From Paramyrothecium sp. XJ0827 (taxonomy: Eukaryota; Ascomycota; Sordariomycetes; Hypocreales; Stachybotryaceae), in the NCBI GenBank assembly GCA_020881915.1, contig JAJFPB010000004.1, positions 2,356,001 through 2,420,000 of the forward strand: a DNA stretch of 64,000 nt. Reading direction: 5' to 3'. A program made the position numbers and the translations under genes. Under the pieces are notes generated by a model, which was not told where the DNA came from, did no database searches, and saw nothing but the letters and a program-made list of their open reading frames with translations. Of this stretch, positions 42,530 through 51,650 are shown one piece after another (within the stretch, counting starts at the first letter, position 1; the number at the start of each line of letters is the position of its first letter).

Positions 42530-44120
42530 TTTTGGTATATGCGGCCAGATCCTCCAGGGATCTGTGAAAAGCAAGATTCGGTAAAGGTGTGCAGTTAGTA
42601 TTAAGACAGAATGAATTCGACTACCGGCGTCGCGAGAATAGAATGTCCCAAGTTGGGTTGAACGACAGGCCGCTTCGATCAACGAAGCCTCTATGCAAAC
42701 ACTACAACAACTTTGTATTAAATAAGACGGAGATGAAGGGAATGGAGAGAACCGGTCCAGGACACGCGCGGCCGGACGGCGCACTTGATATTAAAGTGTG
42801 AAGGCAACCTGCATGGGCCTGAGGTGGGATGGACAGCGGCTACAGATTGGGCGCGAGTGTCTACATGTTAGTGGCCACCGTATGTGCCTCGCATGGGGCG
42901 CTGCGGAGAGGTGACGCTATTGCATGGCGTTCACGCAGTCAACCGAAGAGAAAGGACGGAGGAGGGGGGCCCAGAGGTGCCGGCGCGTCCAAAACAGGTT
43001 GACTGGCTGCAACCAAGAGGAGGAGTTGGGGCCTAATGCGGCCGAGCTGCATTCAGATGGCGGGAATATTGAAAAGCTGCATCATGGACAAGATCGCACC
43101 CAAGGCGCATGCCGGTGCCATGATCCAATCAGCGGCGAGAGGCTGGTTTCTATAAATTGCAACCGACAAGGCCATGGCGGTTGCACCATGCACTGAATGG
43201 CTGGCGCGCGCGAAGACGGTGCTTGGGGGCCGCTGATTGGACCCGTCGACGACAGGGGTGGCCGAACATACAGCCAATTGATGCCGGCGGTGGCTCGCTG
43301 GTTGGCGGCTACGTGTGTGCTCCGAGGCAAATGCCTGCGCCATTGGCGAAGAAAGGCCTTCTCTCGATGTCAATGTGTGCATTCTTGACAAGAACCATTG
43401 GGCCGCGAGCTGGTTTGACGAAACTGCCAGTCCAGGATCTTGGAATCTGCTACAGGAACTGCCAGATTGGCGGCCGCAGCCGTGGCCGACCTTATGCGAC
43501 AGTGCCCACGGCAGCGGCAGTCGACGGGAGGCAGCATGAGATGCTGTGCGTAGCAGGAACATTAACCATGGCCTTCTTATGTGCCGATACGTTGGTGAGA
43601 TGGATGGTGCCGCAAGAGGACTTCCACTCTAAGACTACTCGGGGAAAGAGGAGCCATGGCCTTGGGAACTCGTCCGACTCGACAAAGCTGGGAGATTGAA
43701 GGCGGTGCATGTAAGGGGGTTGGCATGAATCGGCGGTTAAAGAAGTGATGTGATGTCTTGGTGATGGTTCTACTTGTTCCAGAAGTTCTCTCACTCTCCT
43801 GGCGTCTACAGGATAAAGGGAAGGTAATAAGGTCAGGTCTGGACTGCCCGGTGGGCCATTTGGAGCTTGTCTGCCTTAGGCTGGCTGGCTTGGATTGATC
43901 TCAAAAGCTACAGCGTAAGGTACTTGTCCTTGTTTTGCCGATGTTAGAGCTCCCGGGTAGACCAATGTCCCGGCGCGGAACAATGCCCTGACGTGGTGGA
44001 TGCGAGCCCCTCCATTTCGTTACCCCGCCATGGGCTGCTTGCTCCTCTACAGAGCAGAGGTAGCTGGGAAGCACGCGTCTCTGCTTGTGAAAGCTTCATC
44101 CGACATAGAAGTCTGCAGGC
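42530..44120. other. 1.6 kb gap between divergent genes
   Basis: Upstream of the methyltransferase gene (-) and TMA22 (+). It is GC-rich overall and holds the CCAAT-box cluster at 43124-43470. Open frames on both strands at 43053-43699 are long but resemble nothing I know. They overlap one another, as expected for GC-rich non-coding DNA. Confidence 0.5.
43124..43470. promoter_or_regulatory. CCAAT-box cluster with inverted 13-mer around a TATA element
   Basis: Six CCAAT/ATTGG pentamers lie in 346 bp: 43125, 43236, 43274, 43342, 43397 and 43466. The first two sit in exact 13-bp inverted copies, TCCAATCAGCGGC (43124-43136) and GCCGCTGATTGGA (43229-43241). TATAAATT at 43151-43158 lies between them. 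The composition suggests binding of the fungal CCAAT-binding complex (Hap2/3/5). Which gene it drives is unclear: the nearest accepted starts are about 600 bp (methyltransferase) and 650-1000 bp (TMA22) away. Confidence 0.55.
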
Positions 44121-45060
44121 ATGGCAGACACCGAACAACCCGAAGCGCCCAAGGAGCCGCAGTCCAGGCATGTTATTTACTGCGGAGGTATGTCTACGAC
44201 TTTCATTGACTGCGTTTTACCCGTCCCTTTCCCTTCCTCGCATCGCCTCGTTGCTAATCGTTGCTGGCACGCGCCCTCCAGTCTGCACCTTGCCCCCCGA
44301 GGTATGCCACCACCCGGCGAGGAGAGCGACAGCCAGGCGGTGGGAGAAGATGCCTGGCTCGTTTTCGAGTTCGACTAACCGACCGACAAGTAGTACTGCG
44401 AGTATGGTGGAACCGTGAAGAAATGCCAGGAATGGCTGGAGAAGAACCACCCAGAGCTGTACAGCCGAATCTGGTCTGCTGGTATGTCCAAGAACGAATC
44501 CCTTCATGCCCTGGTTACAACCCTCTCCGTCACTGGAAGTGTCTTTGCTGATCGCTCGTTCGAATGTCCAGAAGCGCTAGAAGCCGCGACTGCTTCGTTG
44601 TCCGTGGATGCCCAGAAGCGAGCCGCCAAGGACGCCCAGAAGAAGGCCGCCAAAGCCGAAGCCGCCGAGCAGAAGCACGCCGACAAGCTAGCCAGCAGCG
44701 TCATCACCATCAAGCGCATCGAGCGAAACAAGAAGAAGTTCGTGACCGCGGTGATAGGCCTGGAAGCGTTCGGTCTCGACCTGAAGAAGGTACCGAAACC
44801 CATTACGACAAACTGTTCGTGGCGTAAGACAGTTTAGGAGATGCTGACCGTTTTTCTAGGTTGCCAAGGACCTGGGAAAGAAATTCGCCACTGGGTCGTC
44901 TGTGACCAAGGTTCCCAGTGGTGGTGAGGAGATTGTCGTGCAAGGCGACGTGAGCGACGAGCTGGAGGAGTTCCTGCTTGAGAAGTACAAGGAGATACCA
45001 GAAGACAACATTGAGCTTGTCGACGATAAGAAGAAGAAGAAGGCAGCAGCAGCAGCATAG
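44121..45060 (+). CDS. TMA22: Translation machinery-associated protein 22 (DENR family)
   Basis: DENR/Tma22 pairs with MCT-1/Tma20 to recycle 40S subunits and promote reinitiation; it is cytosolic and ribosome-associated. Five exons join in phase: 44121-44187, 44282-44301 (20 nt), 44394-44481, 44572-44789 and 44860-45060. The product is 197 residues. The N-terminal zinc-binding module reads VIYCGVCTLPPEYCEYGG, rebuilt across exons 1-3, with its Cys residues intact. An Ala/Lys-rich linker follows (VDAQKRAAKDAQKKAAKAEA). The SUI1/eIF1-like domain follows, with ITIKRIERNKKKFVTAVIGL, KKVAKDLGKKFATG and VVQGDVSDELEEFL. The tail is DDKKKKKAAAAA. It converges with the borealin gene (187 bp between stops). 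Confidence 0.96.
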
Positions 45061-45247
45061 GCATGGCGACACGCAAATTGAGCAGTCCATTTTGATTCAT
45101 CAGTCCTTGACAGTGTATATCCGTCCCTATATTTGCAGGCGGCTTTGCGCAGCCTGTCCCACCCTGAAACACAAACCCCTCCAACGCCAGCCAGCAACTC
45201 CCGAGAAACGCCGCCCCAATATCCAATGCATGTGTCGTGTAGGTCAT

Positions 45248-46476
45248 TTATCCCCGCTTGCGCAAGGTTCGTCCAGTGCTTGCCGTAGTGGGAGCCGTCG
45301 CCGCTGGCTTTGCCGCAGGTGCCGCCCTCTTTGCGCCCACGCCAGCAACACCTTTCCTGATGGAGCCCATAACCGTCCTCTTGGCCGCCGAAGCCGCAGT
45401 CTTGGAGGTGGCAGTCTTCCGTACCACAGTGCCCGTGCTACCTTCGCTGGTCTCGCTGTTGTCACTAACTCTGCGAGCAGTCCGTGTCGCTGGCCGGGAG
45501 GGTGGCGCCCTGGGAGCAGCGGGGGCGGCTGCGCGACGCGCCCTTGTTGCCGCAGTTGTCCCACTAGAGCTGGAGCTTGTCGTCGATACAGTCGTCAGCT
45601 TCCTGGCAGCACCGTTCCGAGTAGCCTTGGCCTTTTCCACCATGCTCGAAAGAACGCTGGTGGCAGCGGCGGAGCGAGATATGCCGGTTCCCTTCAATGG
45701 AGAACCCGGCCGTGCGATTTGCGACTTGGTAGGCGATGCAGGCCTGTCCCGGTTGGCAAGACGTGAATTGGATGAGGTAGGGGACAGAACCTGCCCGGGA
45801 CGAACAGGAGCAGCGTCCGTTGCATGGTTTCCTCGTGGCTTCTTCTTTGGGCCTTCCATGTTCTCGAAGTCGTTCTCTTTGTCACCAAGGTACTGATCAC
45901 TGCGCCGAGACTGTCAGTACGAACCTAGGCCCAATCTACTGGCCGCATCCTGCTCACCTTGTACGCTTTTGTGCACGAACTGGGCGTGTGACTTGCGCCT
46001 CACGAGCAGCTTTGGCAGGGCTTGTCCGATAAATCACATCCTTGACCGGCACTGGTGGAGGGCGTGCCGCGGCGGCTTTCCGTTTCTCGTCGTCGATGCA
46101 TTTCTGAAGCAGGTCTCCCATTCTGATCTTGCGAAGGGAGGTTGGTATGCGGTTGACGCGGATTTCTATTCGTGATCGCAATCCCTGGGCCTGAAGATGG
46201 CACTGCGCTCGAAGTCGCCGAGCGCGTTCGGTTACTGAGGGAGAATGTTAACAAACACTTCGGACGAACATCCTTCCATCGGTAGCTCATACTTTCTAAC
46301 TGCAAGTTATCAATGAGCGCTTGTTTCTGTTGCAAGCTCAGGCCAATCTTTCTCTTCTTGATCGGGCTTCTCTGGTGTGGTGTTGATGGGCTGCTGATAT
46401 TGTCTACTGTGCTATTCTCGTCCGCCGGGGATGCTGAATGGCGAGAGGCGCGTTTCTTAGGGCGCCCGGGAGCCAT
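45248..46476 (-). CDS. NBL1: Borealin/Nbl1-like chromosomal passenger complex subunit
   Basis: Borealin N-terminal-domain protein, expected to join survivin (Bir1) and INCENP (Sli15) in the Aurora B chromosomal passenger complex at centromeres and spindle midzone. Exons 46476-46293, 46234-45958 and 45899-45248 join in phase to 370 residues, with introns of 58 nt each. The helical Nbl1/borealin-N signature is split by the first intron: SLQQKQALIDNLQLE, then ITERARRLRAQCHLQAQGLR. It continues with SRIEIRVNRIPTSLRKIRMG, near residues 45-100. The remaining 270 residues are basic, Ala/Ser/Thr/Pro-rich and disordered, with GSPLKG- and SPT-like possible kinase sites, and end TLRKRG. Budding yeast Nbl1 is only the short helical module, so the long tail is notable. 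It diverges from RPN10. Confidence 0.88.
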
Positions 46477-47026
46477 GTTGAAACCGATCGGCAGGCGAAG
46501 GACTGGATTTTTGAGGTTAGGATTCGAAAGCTGGTGAAGTTCAGTGTTGACGCGAAATGCTTGAGAGCTCTTTGTCTTGGGCAAGGGTACGTCGGGTACG
46601 AGGTGCTACAGATCCCATCAGTTACGCGCTGTGAGTGGCTCGTTACTTTGGGAAGTAAACAAAAGCTCCATGTTGAGTGATTAGGTAAGCGGAATCGTCT
46701 TGACGCAAGGGTGCCGCAAGCTTGATCTAGGCAAGTCTCGGTACCTTAGCAGGCAGCCCGCTCACCAGATGTTTGCTGGATCAGAGGTACTGCTACTTGT
46801 GTCTTTCGCAGCTTGTACGTCAACCTCACCAGGCTGAACTGCCTTACGACACTGAAGCTCATTCGCCGCCAGCCTTCCCTCAAGCACCACGCCCATCCCA
46901 TCGACATTTGCTATCTAGCAGCGCCCCAGGCCCGTAACCTCGCACAAGCACGAGAACGATATCACACCAACCAGAGACCTAATCGGAACTGCAAAACCTT
47001 GCAAACCTTCCGAACAACCTGTCAAG
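46477..47026. promoter_or_regulatory. Shared upstream region of borealin and RPN10
   Basis: Divergent 550-bp region. It includes one GGTACCTTAG copy at 46740-46749. No specific factor site recognised. A role as a bidirectional promoter is inferred from layout. Confidence 0.4.
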
Positions 47027-47959
47027 ATGGTCCTCGAGGCGGTGATGGTCGTGGTGGACAACAGCGAGAGCAGCAGAAACGGAGACTACCAACCCACACG
47101 ATTCGATGCCCAAGTAGACGCCGTCACCGTTCTCTTCCAGAACATTACCCAAGGAAACCCCGAATCGTCGGTCGGGCTGATGAGCATGGGCAACAAGGGC
47201 CCCGAGGTCCTCGTTACCCTTACGACAGAGCACGGCAAGATCTTAGACGGCTTATATAGGACAAAGAAGCGGATCGGCGGCTCGTCACATCTGAAGACCG
47301 GCATCCAAGTGGCTACTGTACGCACTCAGCTGTAGAAGGACCCCTCGGCACTTGTCAAATGCTAACTACATGCCCAGCTTGCTCTCAAGCATCGACAGAA
47401 CCGATCCCAGCGCCAGCGAGTAATAGTCTTCATTTGCTCACCAATCGAGGAGCAGGAGAAGGACCTGGTCAGGCTGGCCATGAAGATGAAGAAGAGCAAT
47501 ATCTCGGTCGACTTCGTGCTGTTTGGCGACCTGGACGATGACGGCACCCAGAAGAAGCTGCAAGCCTTCAACGACGCCGTCAAGGGCAGCGAAGGCTCTC
47601 ACCTGGTCGTCATCCCCCCCAGCAGCAAACTCCTCAGCGACCAGCTGCTTTCCACCCCGATTCTACTAGGCGAGGGTGCCTCCGGCGGCGGCGGCTCCGG
47701 CGGGGTCGGCGGCGGCAACGAGGAGTTCGAGTTTGGCTTCGACCCCGCCATGGAGCCGGAGCTCGCCCTGGCGCTGCGCATGAGCATGGAGGAGGAGAAG
47801 GCACGCCAGGAGAAGAGGGCCCGCGAGGAGGAAGAAGCTGCCAAGAAGGCCTCGCTGGGAGACGTCAAGGAAGAGGACGAGGCCGGTCAGGGCAGCGGAA
47901 GCAAGGGTAGTGAAGGGGACAAGAAGCCGGACGGCGGCGACAAGATGGATACTTCATAA
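47027..47959 (+). CDS. RPN10: 26S proteasome ubiquitin receptor Rpn10
   Basis: Regulatory-particle subunit that links lid and base and captures ubiquitinated substrates. Exons 47027-47317 and 47378-47959 join in phase (60-nt intron) to 290 residues. The VWA domain covers residues 1-190: start MVLEAVMVVVDNSESSRNGD, then RFDAQVDAVTVLF, NPESSVGLMSMG and, after the intron, QRVIVFICSPIEEQEKDL. A Gly-rich linker (ASGGGGSGGVGGG) precedes one ubiquitin-interacting motif near 223-240 (EPELALALRMSMEEEKARQ). The rest is an acidic/Lys-rich tail. One UIM is the fungal pattern (animals have two). It converges with TRS23, with 224 bp between stops. Confidence 0.97.
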
Positions 47960-48183
47960 TCGCTTTACCCATCCAAGATGTCTAAGCAATTCTGTATATT
48001 AGACGGTCCCAGAGGGTTATAGAACGAGCCACATGCCCTTCCACCGCAAATTCATCAAACTCATGAATACCTTCTTGTTCGAGCTCAGCTCAAAAAAATC
48101 CCCATCGCCCCTCCTCTTCGCCTTTGTACTTGTCTTTCCCAACGGGCTCCCCGGAATCAAGCTGGGGCTGTGCTGCTTCCTCG

Positions 48184-48782
48184 TCACCTATTGTTGATCT
48201 CTCTGATGTAAGAGTGTAGTTTGCGATCAAATATTTCGCAGCGTATAGGCATCTCCAGTGAGTAAAAGGGGTTCTTCATGACATAGTCGGCATAGAGGTC
48301 GTATATCTTGCGGAGGGTCACGTCGACGTTGGTCTGCGTCGTGTCCGTAAACAGCAAGAATTTAGTGCCGGTCATGGTGTTGAAGCATTGCATGCGGAAG
48401 TTCTCCGTTTCCAGGACCTCAAGGCCCGATGACGGCTCCGGTCTGTTGCCGCTCACTGGAGGATTTGCGCCATGGATAGGATTGAGACGTGCGGTGATGG
48501 CGTGTACACTGGGGACCGTCGAGTCAACAACTGACCGCTTGTGGCGAGCAAGATCTCGAAGGAGGAAATGAAACAGCAGCCAGTGCGGTGATTGGGATAG
48601 CTTACCCATGGAACGTTCCAGCTAGCACCAGATAATCGTTTGTACTGATTGTGTTTAGGCTCCCTTCGTGAAAGACCTTGTTGAAGACCAAGCCGCCGGC
48701 CTTGTTGATGATGATGAGAGCGAAGACAGTCCTACGCCTGGTCAGAGGTGGGCACAGCGATGACTCAGTGGGAAACATACAT
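48184..48782 (-). CDS. TRS23: TRAPP complex subunit Trs23 (TRAPPC4)
   Basis: Longin/SNARE-like core subunit of the TRAPP complexes that activate Rab1/Ypt1 in ER-Golgi traffic. Exons 48782-48781 (only A and T of the start codon), 48731-48606 and 48508-48184 join in phase to 150 residues. It starts MTVFALIIINKAGGLVFNKV. After the second intron come VHAITARLNPI, NTMTGTKFLLFTDT and the family hallmark RKIYDLYADYVMKNPFYSLE followed by MPIRCEIFD. The start codon is interrupted by a 49-nt intron (donor GTATGT). Without splicing the only nearby ATG hits a stop after five codons. Length fits fungal members; animal and yeast forms have an extra insertion. It diverges from RPB4. Confidence 0.93.
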
Positions 48783-49488
48783 GATTCGAACTAGCTGAGA
48801 GCGTGATGGTATGCGCAAGTCCCAATACGACGGTGTAGGTGAGGCCCTGAAGGCTCAAAGTCTGGCCAAGAGACTCATGAAACTCAGAGTGAACAAGAGC
48901 TGGGCTTTGTGCCCGCGGCCACGGTATCGTGTTTCGCTAAACGGTCCCCGATTGCTGTGAGAGGGAAAAACTCATGAGTACATGATCGAAGGGGCTGATC
49001 GGGGCAATGCGATGGTGCTGTGGAGGGAGATATTGAACATACCAAGGCCCCCTTATGTGAGCTTCACGCACTTCCAGTCACTGGCTTAGGTACGGCACAG
49101 ACGAGGTAAGTTTAGTACGCCAATGGACTGGCGCAGTAAACGAGGTCGATACTTCCGCGGTACCTCTGTGGCACCCCAGAGTTCCGACGCGACCCGCTAA
49201 AAAGGCACTTGAGTAGGTACCTTGCAGGGTTTCTTTATCACTGAATCGACCTCGCTAGCTCTCAGCCCTTCTGCCTTGAGCCTCATCCCCAGACTCTCGC
49301 ATCGCCGACCTCGAATAGTTCTCGCAGCAGGCTTCAGCCGCGGTACCTCACGAATCAAAGGCAGAAGACGAATCCTCAGCTTCGACGCCAATAGCGTTTG
49401 ACCCCGAGATCGCGCCTCACTACCGTTGCGGAGCGCCAGCACGACCGGGTCCTCGCTCGTCAGGAACAAAAAACCATTCACCGCAACC
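48783..49488. promoter_or_regulatory. Shared upstream region of TRS23 and RPB4
   Basis: Divergent region of about 700 bp. It has GGTACCT-type motif copies near 49088, 49159, 49215 and 49342. An open frame on the minus strand across 49197-49859 is a shadow of RPB4 and its leader. Confidence 0.4.
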
Positions 49489-50080
49489 ATGTCCAACCGC
49501 ATGTCGCGTCCGAAGCCGGCGCCTCCCGGCAACGAGGAAGCTTCGAACTCGCTCAACCTGGGAGAGTTCCAGAACGTCGACACCCTCACGCTGTCCGAAG
49601 CCGCGCTGGTTCTCAACGCCCTGGTGACGAAGCGACGAAACGACCGGAAAAACGTGAACGAAACCGAGTACGCCCCCAGCCTTTCCCCTTTGTTTAGAAG
49701 CGCATCCTTTGCGATGAAGCTACATGTCTCGGGAGCCTGTTGCTGACAAGTGTTGCTGTGCCCAGAATGCTCAACCAGACGCTTAACTACCTGGATCACT
49801 TCGCGCGGTTCACCCAGAAGGAGAACGTCGAGGCTGTCGAACGCTTGCTGAGCGCACACAAAGACCTGGCCAAGTTTGAGCGAGCGCAGCTTGGTATGTG
49901 CACAAGCCCAACTGCGTTGTATGATTGTCGTGATGGGAGCTCACACCAGATCAACTAGGATCGTTGTGCTGCGACAACGCCGACGAAGCCAAGACGCTTA
50001 TCCCGTCTTTGGCGGACAAGATCAAGGATGAGGATCTGCAGGAGCTTCTCGATGAGATCCAGAAGCTCCAAAACCGATGA
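49489..50080 (+). CDS. RPB4: RNA polymerase II subunit Rpb4
   Basis: Stalk subunit of RNA polymerase II, partner of Rpb7, acting in initiation and mRNA export or decay. Exons 49489-49667, 49766-49893 and 49959-50080 join in phase to 142 residues, with introns of 98 and 65 nt. After a short Pro-rich start (MSNRMSRPKPAPPGN) come EASNSLNLGEFQNVDTLTLS and AALVLNALVTKRR. The HRDC-like helical domain follows (TLNYLDHFARFTQKENVEAV, then LGSLCCDNADEAKTLIPSL and LQELLDEIQKLQNR). The length equals animal and fission-yeast Rpb4. The budding-yeast insert is absent. Two in-frame ATGs lie four codons apart; I used the first. It converges with the membrane-protein gene. Confidence 0.95.
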
Positions 50081-50587
50081 TGCGCGTAAATTCCTTGTTG
50101 ACTGACCAAATATTCTGAATATTCGCTTTGCGAGATGTATTGGCAGCTGATTTCGCCGGAAGCCAAATTTGGGAACGGGAGATAAAAGGAGATACGGATC
50201 AAGGGGGAGGGCTTTGTATTCTGGGGCATTCTAGGCGTACGGAGCGTGGATTATTTGACCAACTATCAAGGAAAGGAAAGATAACGGCTGTGAGAGTAAG
50301 TGAGAACCAAATACCCCTTTCTATTTGGGATTACACCCTGCCAGAGGGACTTGCCAGCTTGCCTCAGTGGACTTGTGGCGCAATTCTAAAAGGCCCGTTG
50401 CTGAATGTCTGGTCCGAAGCCCTGCGTGGGGGAGACACAGCAAGGACTGACGCCATGACCGTGTGTGCTAGTTATGGCCTTGTCTTGCGATACAAGAAGG
50501 AACAAATGTTGCCGAGATTCGCACTGCAGAAATGCCCACCCTTCTCGCTCTCTAACTCTCTCGGTCTCATTCTTTCTGGCTTGCTTC
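50081..50587. other. Intergenic gap between convergent genes
   Basis: Shared 3' flanks of RPB4 and the membrane-protein gene. Open frames here lack family resemblance. No other signal was seen. Confidence 0.5.
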
Positions 50588-51650
50588 TCAGCCACCGCCT
50601 ACCTCCCTGTACTGATTCCAATGATTGATGTACGCAGGTCTGCCACCTTGATTCCCCATTGTGTTGAGGGTGGCTCGGGGATCGAGGGCCCTTGCGGGCT
50701 CTGCAGCCCTTCCCTTAACATCAGCAGTCTGCCTGGGCATCTTGTTCGTAGCTGAGCTGGGCGAGTTAACACTGATGGCGGGGAGCTCGATTGGCGCAGT
50801 GCTGGTAGCATCCATTTCGTATGTGTTGTTCGGTGCTTTGTAGGGGTCATTAGGCTCGTCGGCGCGACCTAACATACTGTTAGATATGGGAAAGAGGATT
50901 TTTTTTTTTTTTTTTTGAAAGAAAAGGCAAGGGCAAAAACACTAACTGACCTCCAAAGGGTGCAAATGGATCGGTATAACCCTGCGTGCCTGTTGTCTGC
51001 GCAGACACGGGCTGAGGAAAATGCTTATCCTCCATCAGATCATCTCTTGCTGAGCTATCTCGACGCTCCGATTCGAGTCTCTGCCGACGGGAGGCTTTGC
51101 TATGGCGTCGAACAACGAAGACGGCTGCCAAGAGCATGATGAGGAGCACGGCACCACCAACGGCGACACCTATGATCGTCCCAACAGACAATGGGCTGCC
51201 CGCATCACTCGAGGCCGGGGTGTCAGAGATAGTTGGAGTGGGCATTTGTGTGCTTGAGAAAGTAGTAACTGTGTCGCTCGGCCGGGATGTCGGCGTCTCG
51301 GCGACAGAAGTAGACTCAGCAGGAGTTGATGGTGCCGACGAAGGTCTTTCCGTGACAAGTATCGTGTGCTTTGTCACCGTGATGACTTCGTTATTAGGGA
51401 TCGTGTGAGTAATACCTGAGTCGGTCTTGACAGTACTCAAAGGCTCAGCAGCCGACCTATCCTCCTTCTCATCGTCGGGGTTCTTGAAGCTGCCGCCGCC
51501 CCGGCCAGCGTCCACGAGCGCTGTTGGACACCGGGCAAGACGACAAGGATTCTCGGAGCAGCAGCCGATGAAGCTGGTGGCATCGCAGACGTAGAATCTC
51601 TCGCCAACCGGACAGCGGCCGAATCGGGAGAGGAGGCTTTTCAGGTTCAT
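50588..51650 (-). CDS. Fungal single-pass membrane protein with Cys-rich ectodomain
   Basis: Predicted type I-like surface or sensor protein; no function can be assigned. Exons 51650-50951 and 50868-50588 join in phase (82-nt intron, donor GTCAGT) to 326 residues. Residues 13-40 are Cys-rich (CPVGERFYVCDATSFIGCC, then SENPCRLARCP), a pattern common in filamentous-fungal membrane proteins. A Ser/Thr/Pro-rich stalk of about 110 residues is likely O-glycosylated. The single membrane helix is near residues 155-180 (VGTIIGVAVGGAVLLIMLLA). The cytosolic tail is basic, then Pro/Asn-rich, with PNDPYKAPNNTYEMDA. There is no clear cleavable signal peptide, so membrane insertion could use the helix itself, or a 5' exon is missing. 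An 18-T run (50899-50916) lies in the intron. Confidence 0.75.
50899..50916. repeat. Poly-T/poly-A tract in an intron
   Basis: Uninterrupted run of 18 T on the + strand inside the intron of the membrane-protein gene (poly-A in the transcript). It is likely to vary in length. Confidence 0.7.

Noticed and set aside
42530..42784. 85 extra codons upstream of the methyltransferase-protein start
   Set aside because: The added residues look like translated leader, and MAEALHFTTPRYQIQ is a natural start.
43053..43699. Overlapping long open frames on both strands (180 and 169 codons)
   Set aside because: They resemble no family, and GC-rich DNA without stops produces such pairs. I treat the area as regulatory until transcripts are shown.
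49197..49859. 220-codon minus-strand frame over RPB4
   Set aside because: It is antisense to RPB4 exons with no family resemblance.
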